Below, one piece after another: positions 9,674-21,328 of a stretch of DNA of 64,000 bases. Made by a program: the position numbers and the translations under genes. The DNA comes from Lactarius indigo. Its lineage: Eukaryota; Basidiomycota; Agaricomycetes; Russulales; Russulaceae. The DNA lies in NCBI GenBank assembly GCA_025766275.1, contig JAFKAC010000018.1, positions 947,725-1,011,724 of the forward strand, given 5' to 3'. The notes below the pieces were generated by a model. That model made no database searches, was not told the origin of the DNA, and saw only the letters and a program-made list of their open reading frames with translations. How positions within the stretch are numbered: position 1 is the stretch's first letter; every line of letters begins with the position of its first letter.

Positions 9674-11180
9674 CCTGCCCTGGAGGAACCCCTTTGTTTA
9701 ACACCGCCTTGAGGTGAAGGTATTGTTGTTGATGAGTGGTGGCTGCTGTTTTCCACTCGTTGTAGTTGTGGGGGTTGTCAAGGGTGTACACTTTCTCGTA
9801 TAGGTCCTTCGGTAGTCCGCTTGCAAATAGATCCAGCGTTTGGGGATCGTTGAGTCGGTATTGAGCGCGGCGTATTAACTGTTCGAATTGGGTGCAATAC
9901 TCATCTAGATTGCCCCCGATCATTTTGACTCCTTTCTTAAGCTCATATTGAGCTTGCTCTTGCTCCATCATGTTTCGGAAGCGCTGCATGAAGCTGTGCA
10001 TGACTTCGTTCCATAACCCTTCGCTGGTACGGGGTATTCCTGTTTGTATCTGATTGTTAAGCCAGGTGAGCATGGCTAATACCCATTCGCTGACGTTGAC
10101 GCCTTTAATATAGGAAAGAAAAAGTAGGGTGCGTCGGTATGGAGTTGCCATAATGCCTTCATCTGTGTTCATGCCCCAATAAACGTGCCATTGCGTGAGG
10201 AAGGCTTTGACTTTGGCGCATTCTCCGTCGAATACTGTTGGTGCCTCGCCAGCTAATTTGTTACTTGGAGGGGGAATAATAGGACCTGCACCTGGTAATC
10301 CTCCACCAGGATGTCCTCCTCCTGGTGGTCCCCCCAGGAATCCTCCAGGGAATCCTCCGAACCTGGGCCCTCTGGATGGGGGTCCTCCTCCTGGTAAGTC
10401 GCCAGGGGGTCCTCCTCCACCACTAGGAGGGTCAGCTACGTCTGGCCCGATGGCACGATGAATTGCTACATCGTCGTCAGTCATTCGATGGCTGGTATAT
10501 GGGTTGATGGGAGCCAAATTGGCTCGTGATTCTTCTGCGATGCACCTTTGCTCTTCTAGGGCTATTTGATCCCTTGCTTCAGCGGTAAGCTGTACATTTT
10601 CATGCGTGATGGTGGCAGTTGCCATTGCGGCTGCTGGACTGTGAATGTGGATTACCTCCGGTTCGGGTTGTTGAATGGTGAGAGACTCAGTTCGTTGTAT
10701 GATGTGATTGCCAATAGCTCCTAAGCTGTCGTCTTCTGCGGGCATGTTCCCTCTGCTTGGGGATTGCTGACTGTTGGAGGCTTCTTCTTCACTGATTCCT
10801 TCGTCTGTGTGCTCTTGCGCTTGCCCGTCAATGGGGCCGTAGTCTGCGCAACTATTAAGTTCACGTGTGTCGATATCGCAATTGTAGTTTCTTCCTGCTG
10901 GTTGTATGATATCCCAGCGATGATCTATGGGGTTCCAAGTAACCTCGGTCCAACAGAGATGTTCGAAATTGAACTCAACAGGTCAGAAACAGTTTGGACC
11001 GTTGAACTCTACAAAGTATCCGGTATCTTCTCCTCGTTCTCTCCACTGAGCTGCCTCTAAGAATCTTGTTTGTACGTTGCGATCTCCTCGTCATTCAATG
11101 TGATAGGGATGGAAGGATGTCCACTGGTCTCTGGTTGAGTACACCACGATGAGGATCTTGGTCTTAATGTTACGCTCCAC
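9674..11180 (-). pseudogene. gag: Gag remnant of element 2
   Basis: Closely similar to gag of element 1 over about 500 codons, from the first codons next to the LTR through the Pro/Gly linker and the Gag core. It is cut off after VPPGQ by the plus-element LTR, so the zinc knuckle and all of pol are absent here. Two TGA stops (10983-10985 and 11091-11093) each replace a CGA arginine codon of element 1. The frame between them and 9674 is otherwise open. Many other differences from element 1 are CpG to TpG or CpA, as expected from decay of methylated DNA or a RIP-like process. Confidence 0.92.
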
Positions 11181-12185
11181 CGGTGTAACATCGTCACGAC
11201 GTTAGCTCGACTTGAGCTCGAAGAGGCGGTAACAACTTAGCGAAACGTGCTGCTGGGCACGACGACACGAAGGTCCGTGCTCTTGTCTCAGTGAATACTC
11301 AAAGGTACACCGGCAAGACTTTAACGACTTGGTCACGAGCGAAGTTGGACTTTGAAAGACTTTGAGAGAAGAAGAAAGAAAACAAGTGACAATTCAAGAA
11401 GACCAAGATGGCGTATCTTGGTCTTCACAAAGCACTATAAATACAAGTCGAGCAGGCTTTGAAGCGCTGCTATGAGTCACAGTAAGTAAGCGTCCAATGT
11501 ATCGCGTAAGTAGCTCGATCCTAATACCACTACTACCAGTATTAGTGGCGTCGGTCATCAGTCAGCAATCGTACCGTATCTCCTATCGTACTGTCACATC
11601 ACCGTAGTAAAGTCCGCAACTAATCTACCTTACCGCCGTAGTTGCAACCGGTACAGTAAGGGTCCGACTCCAAGTCACCAGTCCGCGTCGAAACGTAACA
11701 ACCGGCGTTAGTCCGACTTGGACTTGAGTTAGGTGTAATCGACTTAGCAAAAGATAGGCAAATGGGGATCACGTGTCAACCCAACGCTAGCTGAACAGGG
11801 GCTCGCTGGCACACACTGCAGCTGAAGTGAAGAAGTACTATCCCTTGGTGGATAGAAGCGGAGGCACACTTAGTCTGGGACTAAGGCAGACAAGAGACAA
11901 GTCAAGTGGTGGATTGAAGAAGACCAAGATGGGGACTCTTGGTCTTCTGGAACGACTACTTATACAGATATGTGCGGGCTTTAAAGCGCCACTAGAACAG
12001 TAAGTAACGAGTAGTGTAACTAGCTCGAACCCTAGTACAGCTATCCTATGAATGAGTCATACATGAGTCACAATCACATGCGAACTACTATGCTGACTGA
12101 TACAATGTAAGAGTCCATGACTAATATCAATACCGGACCGTAGTCATAACTGGTCATGAGTCGTGTGTGAGTCCGTACCGTAACA
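11168..12185 (-). repeat. 5' LTR of element 2, split by a solo LTR
   Basis: Bases 11168-11183 and 11706-12185 together give a 496-bp LTR very similar to 5645-6152. Its ends on the + strand are TGTTACG and GTAACA. On the minus strand it has TATAAGTA at 11964-11957, the conserved 11-bp inverted repeat (11919-11929 and 11937-11947) and the adjacent primer-binding site at 11155-11165. A solo LTR sits between the two parts. Confidence 0.92.
11184..11700 (-). repeat. Solo LTR (517 bp) inserted in the element 2 LTR
   Basis: It starts TGTAACA and ends CGTAACA, and is flanked by the perfect 5-bp target duplication ACCGG (11179-11183 and 11701-11705). No internal region is present, so it arose by recombination between two LTRs. 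The minus orientation is set by similarity around the hairpin (ar​ms 11398-11408 and 11416-11426) and by a TATTTATA box at 11443-11436. It is more diverged from the other two minus LTRs than they are from each other. Confidence 0.93.
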
Positions 12186-14197
12186 GTATTGATACAGCAT
12201 CGACTGAAGCGAGGCATGGAGTGGCAACTAGATTGTTGTTCAGGTCCTGAGTACTGATCCAATGAGTGGGGATGTCGTCTAAGTATGTCGCTGCAGCCTG
12301 TACATGTACTTTGTGAGACCCCGAGTCGATTGAGTGCTACAAATGGTAGGGGGAGGGAAACTAGCTAGGTATGGTAAAAACAAAGAATTCCCCTCCTGGT
12401 CAAAGCAGGTAAAAGGGGTGCAGTGGAGAAATTAGTGTAAGGGGTTGCGTGCAACTGCATTAGCCAGATGTGGTTACATTCTTACCAAACTAGCACACAT
12501 CAATGGCATACACAATTTCGAGAGTACACATTCCATAAGCCATTGCTGCCAGCCCATTTCCAGAGTAAGGGCACATCTGTCACTTGGAGACACTGTAAGT
12601 CCCCAATGACAGGAAGGATGGGGGAGGCCAATGGGGGAGGCTTTGGTTCTGTTCAATTCTGTGGGGTTTAAAATTTGGACCAGTGTAACGTGAATTCGGA
12701 GCTCTATCCGGGGGGAACATATGCCATGGGCTCTACCTTTCACCCCACACTTTGACAATTCCATCTCCTCTTCACCATTCCTAACCCAGGCATACTGCTC
12801 AATTCCTAAATGTGGATGTCATTTCATGTTGTGAAAGGTCTCTTTCTTGCAACTTTCCTTGGCATGGCGTCGTGCTGTAGCCTGCAGCAGTGGCTACAGA
12901 AGTATTGGGGTCTTGGTACTGTGGTTTGTTCAGGTAAGACAGTCAGTTCTTTACCCCCACAATACTTAGACTTTTGAATCGATTTCCTTCCTTTATTCAT
13001 ATCTTCACTTCGCATGCCGTCCCTAGTTCCATGCCTTGAGTTTGTCTATCTTCGAACCGGCCTGGTGCGGTGCTACCCAAAGGACAGGGCCCATAAAACA
13101 CTGAAGCCAGAAGCACTGATTTCCAAATAATCCCCAAGGGAGAGTTGCTACTGTCACACCTCAACCTGGTCATGGTGACAGGATCCTGTATCACATATAG
13201 ACTTGCCATGACTGGTACATGTTGATTACTAGCGCATATACTGACACAGACACATTTTTTTCAGCACCGGGATCCCGCACCTATTGCTAGATCATGCTCT
13301 GAGAAACCCCCTCCCCTTGGCCTGCCTTCACTGCTCCCCTTTCCTCAGCTGCCATACAGCCCAACACACCTCATTGCTTCATCTTTCCCCTCATTATTTT
13401 TGTGCCTCAACAGCACAGCTTTTTGCCGGGGTCATCCCATCGATTCTTTCTAAACTAACGCCAGTGCTCATTATGTCTTGCAATGCGACAGTCACACTCT
13501 TTACCTTTAAGATGTGTCACCCAGGCTGTATTAGAGCCGTTCGTCCATGTGTAACTCCTTGTAATTTTCCACCTACTGGACGGCTTTCATGGAACTCCAG
13601 GAATAGACCTGTCGCAGCTGGTCATGCCACATGTGTGCCAATGGAAGGTAAAGTGTTGCATGATTATTGTGGGTGTTAGAGCTATGACGTATCTCTCCTG
13701 TGTCCCTTACTATTCAGAATCTCACCCGTTGCACGTTAGGACACTGGGAACCAGTCTCCCATCCATTTTCATGTGGACATCTACGAGTGCCCATCTTCTC
13801 GCAGAACTCTACTGTATCGCACATTGGCACCTTCAACACCAACATGTGTTCTCAGCCAATACCACGGAATAGTCCGAAGGAGCCCATCCCTTGACCTGGT
13901 GACGAGGACATGTGATGCATGTTCTCCAGGGAGGCAAAGATCCACTTTATTTTTATACAGAACTTGAACAGATATCTCATGGTACTCATTATTGTATACC
14001 TGTAGTCTTGAATGGATGCAAAAGCCCAAATAATGAGATAAGAGGTATGTCCAGACATCTCAATTGTGCATTGAGAGGAGAGGCCTTGGGTTTGCAATGA
14101 CCTACTGAGCGCTAGGCATGCTGTGAGACCTGTACTGCCTGCTCACATATATCACACAGTTCCGCCGCCATGTCTGGAGTGTCTAGTTGGATTACCG
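12186..14197. other. No recognisable gene
   Basis: Open frames here are short (up to 131 codons at 13284-13679), without recognisable domains or consistent splice signals. The stretch may be decayed repeat, but I cannot assign it. Confidence 0.5.
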
Positions 14198-15731
14198 TAG
14201 GGTTGGGCCTAGTGATTTCCCGGCCTGGCCCGGCCCTATGATTGGGGTCACAGCCCGGCTTTAGGTGGCCCACGGCCTCACAATGTGGAGGCCTGAGCCT
14301 CTGCCTGCAGCCTGTGACAGCTTCGGCCTGACACGGCCAGAAAGCTCACGGCTTAGGCTTGCCACGGCCAGAAAGCCACGGCTTCATCACAACCGAGTCC
14401 CCAATAGCTACTAAATCTGCAGGGTTTGGGGTAGGGTGGGTGGAATGTCACTGAGTGTCGCGCAGGCCTCTGCGGGGCGTGAGATATCATAGACAGGTGT
14501 GTAGCGGTTGCGGAAGCATCTTCATCGAAGAGCTAAAGCCGCGCGCAAGTGCAGCGAGGTCGGGAACATGAATTAGGTTGGTCGGTTGCAGGCAGTCGGA
14601 AACAGTCGCGCACGCTTCAGCGCAGCGCGAAACTTCGTAGAGGCGGCCGCAGAAGTCGGAAACGCGTCGGGATTGAGTCTCTAAGGCCGCGCGCAAGTGC
14701 GGCATGCTGGGGAACGTGGGAGATGAACCTTGCTGAACTCAAAAGTCCGAAGTCTGTGGGGGGAAGTCTAATATTAGAAGTCTGATGTGTGAGGTTGTAG
14801 TTACATGAGGCGTATACCGGGGAAAGTGGGCTAAGGTACAGGGTGCATTAGATAACAAGGGAGAGGGAATGCTAAAACACAAAGGGAGGAATCTAGTGAA
14901 ATGCACTACAATGATACCTGGGGATGTGAAACTGCTCTCGCAGGCCTCTATGAGGTATAGAATATCATACATAGGTACGTGGTGATTGTGTACACATCTG
15001 TGCCAAATTTCTAAGGCCGCGCGTGAGTGCATGTGAGGTTGGGAGAGGGTACACAGGCCTGCAGGGTCAGGTGGTGGAAGATGGTCAGAAATCGTCGCGC
15101 ACGCTTCTGCACAGCATGAGACGTCGTATCGGTGGCTGCCTGGGCCGGTAATATGTCAGAGTTTAAAAGCTAAGCCCGCACACGAGTGCGGCGGGGTTGG
15201 GAGAGGGTATAGAGAACCAGCTGGGTCGGGTGATCGAAGGTAGTCGGAAACAGTCATGCACATTTCTGCGCGGCACCAAACATCGTATCGGTGGCTGCCT
15301 TGGTTTAGAATGTGTCAAGTTTGAGTAGCTAAGCCCACGCGTGAGTGCGGCATGCTGGGGAACGCAAGGGGCAAGCTACACTGAACTCTGGAGTCTGAGG
15401 GGGAAAGCTTATGCTATCACTTTTGTCCAAGGTGTAAATGTTGTAAATACATGAACTATATACTAGGAAAGGAAAGAAGAAATGGAGCAGCAAGATGAAG
15501 GGAGTGAAAGTTTCATTCAAGGGACCCTCAGTTCTGGGCCTAGAGACGGACGGCCCCAAAGACGAAAGCCAGGGCTGCAGGCTGTGCAAGCGGCCTTCCA
15601 AATTTGAAGCCTGAGCCTTGGGCCCTTCCAGGCCGCCTCCTCGGCCCAGCCCAGTCCGGCTTCTGAAGTGCCGGCTTAGGCTGGCTTCCGGCCTATGAGC
15701 CGGGCCGGGAAATCACTAGTTGGGCCCTCTA
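14198..15731. mobile_element. hAT-like non-autonomous element with internal subrepeats
   Basis: The left end reads TAGGGTTGGGCCTAGTGATT. The right end, read on the other strand, is TAGAGGGCCCAACTAGTGAT. Both continue into CCCGGCC, giving imperfect terminal inverted repeats of about 35 bp with the YARNG-type start of hAT elements. The ends are rich in GGCC and GGCCTGAGCC-type motifs. Inside, units of about 150-160 bp recur with starts near 14532, 14681, 15011, 15165 and 15325, each beginning with a variant of CTAAGGCCGCGCGCAAGTGC. No transposase is coded. The expected 8-bp duplication (GATTACCG versus GTCAGTGG) is not convincing, so the exact borders and family are uncertain. Confidence 0.55.
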
Positions 15732-18700
15732 GTCAGTGGGAGTTCTGTACGAGGGGCCATATGGACATGGGTAACCGATCCAGTTTATTGGCCTGATGCC
15801 GTAAGGCGAGTCATTAGCACCATTACGGAACAAGGGTCCGAATGAGTAACACATGGCAAAGTTAATCGCTTAGGCCGCACTCCGATGTGTCTGCGTATGT
15901 GTCTAAGCGAGGTCCGCGGGCCCTTCGCCACGCTTTCTCACCAAATTGCTGGTGCCATCCCTTGTTCCCGTTTACTGTAAGGTACTGTAGCTACTATCTC
16001 CGAGCAAGCCGTGCACCCCATGCACCTTTGCCAGTGCTGCAGTATCACTTTTCTGCCACGATCCAATTCGTCTCGTATGTCCCTTCCGTGCATAGAGCGG
16101 TTTCACAGTTTCACTCGGTCTTGTGGTTAGTCAATTCACATGGATCGTGTTCGGTTCGGTTCGGGGTCCTCAGGATAGTATACTTTCAGATCCACCCCAT
16201 TCCCAAGCCAGAGTAAGGCGAATTACGGGGTCTGGCATTCACACGTAATTTGTAGCCCAGAACACGTGGATATTCTGGTGGTAATTCTTTTTTTTTTGAA
16301 TCCATTTCCGTGACTCTGGTAGTAATTCCGCATGCACACCGATATGGGCGATACTGGAACCTCGACCCTTCTCCCCCTCGACCCTTTATCTATACTGCGC
16401 CCTTCCCTCCGGTTAGTCTGTATCGGATCCCATTTTGGGAGCCAATAAGTTCTTTTTTACCTACCTCAAGGTGCCGTGAGTTTGCCTTGACATGCCCCGG
16501 GGATTGTTTGGTGGATACTTTATGTTTTGCCACACTCTACGGATCCTTTCCTGGATGTCCTCCCAGACCCAATTCGGTGCAGGTCCACAACCGGGGGTAC
16601 GCGTTGCCGTGGTTGTTATGCCCGCTCGAACGGATTCTTGCCAGTGCTTGCGTCAACTTGAACCAGAATGCTCCTGCCACACTGCATCCACGAGACGAGA
16701 ACTTGTTTTCGACCTATTCCATTTTTGCATTCCTGTGACTATGGATCCCCATTTAGGCTTCGGGGAACATGGCACATTGGCATTAGCGGGCCCTTTCCGC
16801 CATGTCACTGTACGTCTGGGGATGGCACAATATGCAGCCTCGGCCATGGTTCATTCAAGCCTCGCTGGGAACAAAGCTAGACACGTGGCCGCAGACTCGA
16901 ATATTGTGTGGTGTTAACTTCGCTTCTGTGTGTCCAACACGAGTAGGCGAAACAACTTTCTTGCGTCTGTTGAATGCCGAACGACGCTACTACCGATTCG
17001 GCGCTGAAATCTGCTTGAGGTCGACAGGTCTGTCGTGGCTACATCCCAGGCTTCCCCACTTTCCCTCGGCCCCAATTCACGCGAATCAAATCAAGAGCGA
17101 TCTATTGTAGAATAGTCTGCTGTCAAGGGTCCCTGCGTGGGCACGTGGTGGCCGTATCACACATGGGCAGTCAGGAAGATTCCATTTCTATTCTTACTTT
17201 GACTACCTCTGCTTACATGTACGGATGAGATCCAGTCCGGAAGGCGCACTATGAACTCCTCGAGGAGAACCCCTCCAACGCACTTAGTGAATAACTCAGG
17301 TACGCAGCTGGGATCCGCATTTGGGTACTACCGTGCTGGGAGAGACAAGATCTGAGGTCTCAAGGATGGCGACTTATTTTACACGCTCGGTTAATCGGCA
17401 TTTCTCTTTATGGAAAGAGTCTACTATCTGTGTGCAACCCCCGCCTGCTTGTCGTATCAAGACGTTAATAAGGGGGGAATAATGGGCGATTACAATCATT
17501 ACAGTGATACCAAGAAAGGAAAGAACAAAGGACGGGACACGTTCCCGCGTGGTTAGTGAGCAAACTTAGAAGTTCCCATTTGAGCAAAAGATTTTCACAT
17601 CGGTCTCATGGGCCATGCATGTCATGGGCGGTGATGAGGATGGGAACCCACCAGCCGCTAATCTCACTAAAGCGGAAAACGGCAGCTGCTGAATCTGCAC
17701 AATTTAGGGACAGAGTCTTCGACAGTTCGGCTGTTGGTTATCGAATCCAAGCGCTAATGGAGGCCCGAGGATGAACAGACGGAATTTGAGTCCTTTTTGA
17801 TCTCTTTAAAGTCGATCATTCGGAGGTAAGGGAAGTAACTTGATGTTCTGAAACAACATCACCTGTGCATAGATCCCGTCCTTGCACTCCCTACGTTCTC
17901 AGTTGGTTGGTTGATTGGGACCATAGAACCAAATGTTGCTTCGATCGCAGAACCGCCGCGCAACATCGTTCACGGTTCCACACATTCACAGCTCACATGG
18001 ATGGTAGCTCGTAAGCACATTAACGCTACACAATGCTTCGTACCCTCTTTCGTCCCCTGTGTCAACACAACTCAACAGCTGGGCGGCGAAACCTTTATTA
18101 TGGCCGATCCTAATACTAAACAGGGCTTTAGAAGTGTCTCTGCAAACGTTCGTCGTGAAACAACAATGGAAGGTGTTGGTTCGGCAGGAAGACGGGCCCG
18201 GGGTTACTGTCTATAATTGGTGGATCTGACCAATAGTAGCAATTATTGCACGTTCCGTTCTCGGCATATACGTACCACTAGAGTCTTGCATGTGCTTGCA
18301 TCATTCAAACGGAAATTCCCGGGAGAGGAACAACAACTTGGATGTTGAATCTATCGCCAATATCAGAAGGACCTTTCTTTTCAGAATTTCCTTGGCCAAG
18401 TTTGATCTGGTGTCAATGCTTTTCAATTTTGCGGGCTCCACAACATTCCGAAGGGAATCGCAACTTCTCGTATGATCCCGCAAGTGAAAGTGACTGTGAT
18501 GACCTGGCAGCGCAGTACTGAGCGCTCGCCACGCGGCTCTCCTCACGTAATTCAAGTTCGAGTCCGGGTCAGCATCCAGAATAGATGCACTTCAAGTTTC
18601 TTCATTGTACTGTATCTTCTACTACACGAAAGAAGAAATAGACTCAATTCGATGCCCGCCCAGAGTAGCCTACCTCCGTCTCCACCACATGTTTTCTGGC

Positions 18701-20129
18701 GCCCTCCTCGGCCATCGTTTTTTTTTTACCACGGCGGGTGCTCTATGTCCAGTCACTTGACTGTATTATATTTCAACCGGAGTTCCTTCTCCCACTAATG
18801 CAGGCACAACTCGGCTCCAAGCCGCTCAATCAATCCATCAAAGGCATCATCCCTCTTGCACCTTGCAATATTCCCCGTCTCGTTTTCTTTTGATCTCTGC
18901 CCACCCTTCACATGCTCACATCAATGATCCTTCAATGCGTCCATCCTCTCCACACGGGCCTTATACGACACTTTCCTCGGTATACTATCCATACCGCGTC
19001 TTACCACAAAACGATCACCCCTATTCTCCATGTCGCCTTGAGTCCCAGGATGGAGAAAGTGGTCTCGTACCTCTTCTCAAAGACCAGCTTTTCACATCGA
19101 GTAGCTATTCACATCCCGCTTGTATGTGCGTATTTTTGATGTACGTGGAAAGTTTTTTGTTCATGACGCTCTTTAGCCAATATTGCTACCCGCACACTTC
19201 TCGCAAGGTCGTGCTGTGAAACACATCCTCTTTCCGACTCACCCGCATCACGTTGGCGATGGACTTCCCGGACTCGTGGGTGCCAATCAGGTTGACCAAA
19301 TTTCTGCTCTGCTGTCAATGCAACGTGTTACTTCTTTGAACGTGCATCAGTCCTCGTCTCCTCGACCCATTAGTGTGTGTGGCTAGATCCATAGACGCTC
19401 ACGCGCCGTTTAACACGCAAGGAGAACTCTTGTGCTCAGCACTTCAAGGCGAGTTTCGTGAGTTCGGGCTCTTGCGCATTGTGTTAGGTCCGGTGGCTAC
19501 GCTCCCTATGAGGGATTTACTTGCGGTTGCCCTACTTTATGAAGACTCCCGCAACTTCGCGTGGATGGGCACCGTCATTGTCACAGCTACTGCTCTCAGC
19601 CTGGACCCACCTCTCTATCGTCACCGTGCCCTTCTCCCACTGTCCCCATGTCGTAATCACTGCGACTTGCACCCTTGCCTTCCTCTTCCCCTCCCTGGCC
19701 TTCGCACTTCCACAGTTTTTCCCCTTGTCTTGGAGCCCTCCGCATAACGATAGTTGGGACTATTTTTAAGTCCTAATTTGGATGTTCTTTCAGAACAACC
19801 TACGCGGAGTAAGTGTCGACACTCCCTCAACGCACCCGTCCTCATTGTAAGCGACAGGACCACAAAAGCATTGCTACGGCGTGGAGTTATCGGACCCCGT
19901 CTAGACAAATTGGGTGGCTCACCTCTATGAACAAGCGAGTGCCAAACATTATGTGATCCAGGTGCCCATCCATGCGGCAGCCGCATGGACTGCCAAGGGG
20001 TTAAAAGCAGTGAGATTTGGGTTCTCCTCACCTTCACCTTCACCTTCATCAACCTCTCTTTTGTCTGTTTCATCGTAGGCTCCTGCGTCGTGTCGACTAG
20101 CTGCACACTGCTAGTCTCCATCGAAATAG
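15732..20129. other. Gene-poor stretch, no supported gene
   Basis: Frames of up to about 154 codons occur in several frames, overlap each other and show no domain. Apart from the small LINE insertion at 16274-16328 I see nothing to annotate. The promoter of gene A should lie at its right end. Confidence 0.45.
16274..16328 (-). mobile_element. Minimal (27 bp) 5'-truncated LINE 3' end with target duplication
   Basis: A run of ten T followed by GAATCCATTTCCGTGAC (16288-16314) is flanked by 14-bp direct repeats TCTGGTGGTAATTC (16274-16287) and TCTGGTAGTAATTC (16315-16328), one mismatch. The same T-run plus GAATCCATTT(A/C)CGTG begins the larger LINE fragment at 43107. On the minus strand this is a LINE 3' end followed by poly(A). 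Confidence 0.72.
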
Positions 20130-21328
20130 ATGGCCACCAACGCAGGAGGAGCGCAGCAGTGCTGCGCTCCTCTCACCTACGAAGGCCTTGATGAGGACGA
20201 CGTTTACCTGAATTTTCTCCAGCAAGTCACACATTATCCTGACGATTATTACCACGAACCTCCGGCGGCTGTCAACGCATTATCACTATCACGCATTCAA
20301 GATAACCTGCCATTATCTTGTGTAGACGATGCCTCTCTGAGTGACGTTGCAGAATTCTCCCTTGGTGGAGGGGGTTTAGTTTTGGGTCTCTCCCACTATC
20401 ATCAAGACCTGACGGAAGAAGCCTTTTTTACCGAAGGGCCCTCTCCGCCGCTTCCACCGCTGAAATCATTTTGTGATGACCGCGACCTCTTATTGACCAT
20501 GGCGGAACTTGGATCCTCTCCAGAGTTCCCACCGTATCCGTACGACGAGGTATGCACTCCCGCATCCTGACAATCTTCCCACTAAGGTCTTATAAATAGT
20601 ACGCATCATCGTGGAATTCGCCTCAACCACCCATCGATCAAAATTGTCAACTTTTTCATCCCCCCATCCTACAGGGATCGCCCCAAAGTCCTATAGCCAA
20701 CCTTACATCCGAAAGTTGCCATACCTCAGGGCTTTCACCACCTCCGAACCTTGACATCTTCCCCCGCAGTCCCATCTCAGAGAAAGCGTACCACGAGGCC
20801 ATGGGGGCTTGCAATTCTGGATTGATCAGGTTCGATATGGCGGCCATTCAAGGATCACCGATGGACTCCGGCGCCGCGAGGCCTGCAACTGTTTACACCG
20901 ACGAGCAAGCTGGCGAGAGGTTAACGTACCCTGCGACTTCCTGCCAAGCACTTTGGGGCTACGTCGATGGTTTCGCGGGGATATCGACGAATGATCACGG
21001 TTCCTCTCTTCCCTACTCCTTACATCGAAATGTAGAGGCAGCATCACCCAGCTCCCAATCAGCCCTTCAAGTGGGTAGTCCTGTCATCGTAGCATCGTCG
21101 GTCGCATCGAGCCAAGTTTCTCCAGTTGACGAAATTTCCGGGACGTTTTGGTGCCCTATTTGCAGTATCAGCTTTTCCCAGAGGCAGGGCCTCAATCGCC
21201 ACAACAGGGACAAGCACACCCCACGAAATATCTGCTCTCTGTGCGAGAGGTACGAATGGTCTTCTGGACGAAGATATTTATTCCTCAGGCACCTAGAGCG
21301 ATATCATCCGGAAGCCGTGCTCGCCTAG
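20130..21328 (+). CDS. Gene A: twin C2H2 zinc-finger protein
   Basis: Two exons, 20130-20549 and 20675-21328, joined by a GTATGC...CTACAG intron in phase 0, give 357 residues. The N-terminal 300 residues are acidic, serine/proline-rich and probably disordered, as in activation regions. The end (about 300-351) has two fingers: C-X2-C-X12-H-X4-H, then after five residues C-X2-C-X15-H-X4-H, with FSQRQ, RDKH and WSSGRR between the ligands. The same module closes genes B-E, so this is the most diverged member of the family. A role as a DNA-binding transcription regulator is inferred from the fingers only. The ATG at 20130 is the first in the frame; a longer 5' exon cannot be excluded. Confidence 0.82.

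Larger units (their letters stand above)
1..12185. mobile_element. Nested cluster of Ty3/gypsy (chromoviral) LTR retrotransposons
   Basis: Three internal regions and four LTRs are interleaved. The oldest is minus-strand element 2: a gag remnant at 9674-11180 with its 5' LTR at 11168-12185. A plus-strand element ending in the 3' LTR 9106-9673 interrupts that gag. Element 1 (minus, 1-6152) interrupts the plus element just upstream of its integrase. A solo LTR (11184-11700) was inserted separately into the LTR of element 2. The left parts of element 1 and of the plus element lie outside the window, so only the solo LTR shows both copies of its target duplication. The order of insertion follows directly from which sequence interrupts which. 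Confidence 0.93.

Noticed and set aside
15887..17110. Overlapping plus-strand frames of 102-142 codons
   Set aside because: They overlap in different frames, have no domain, and one spans the tiny LINE insertion.
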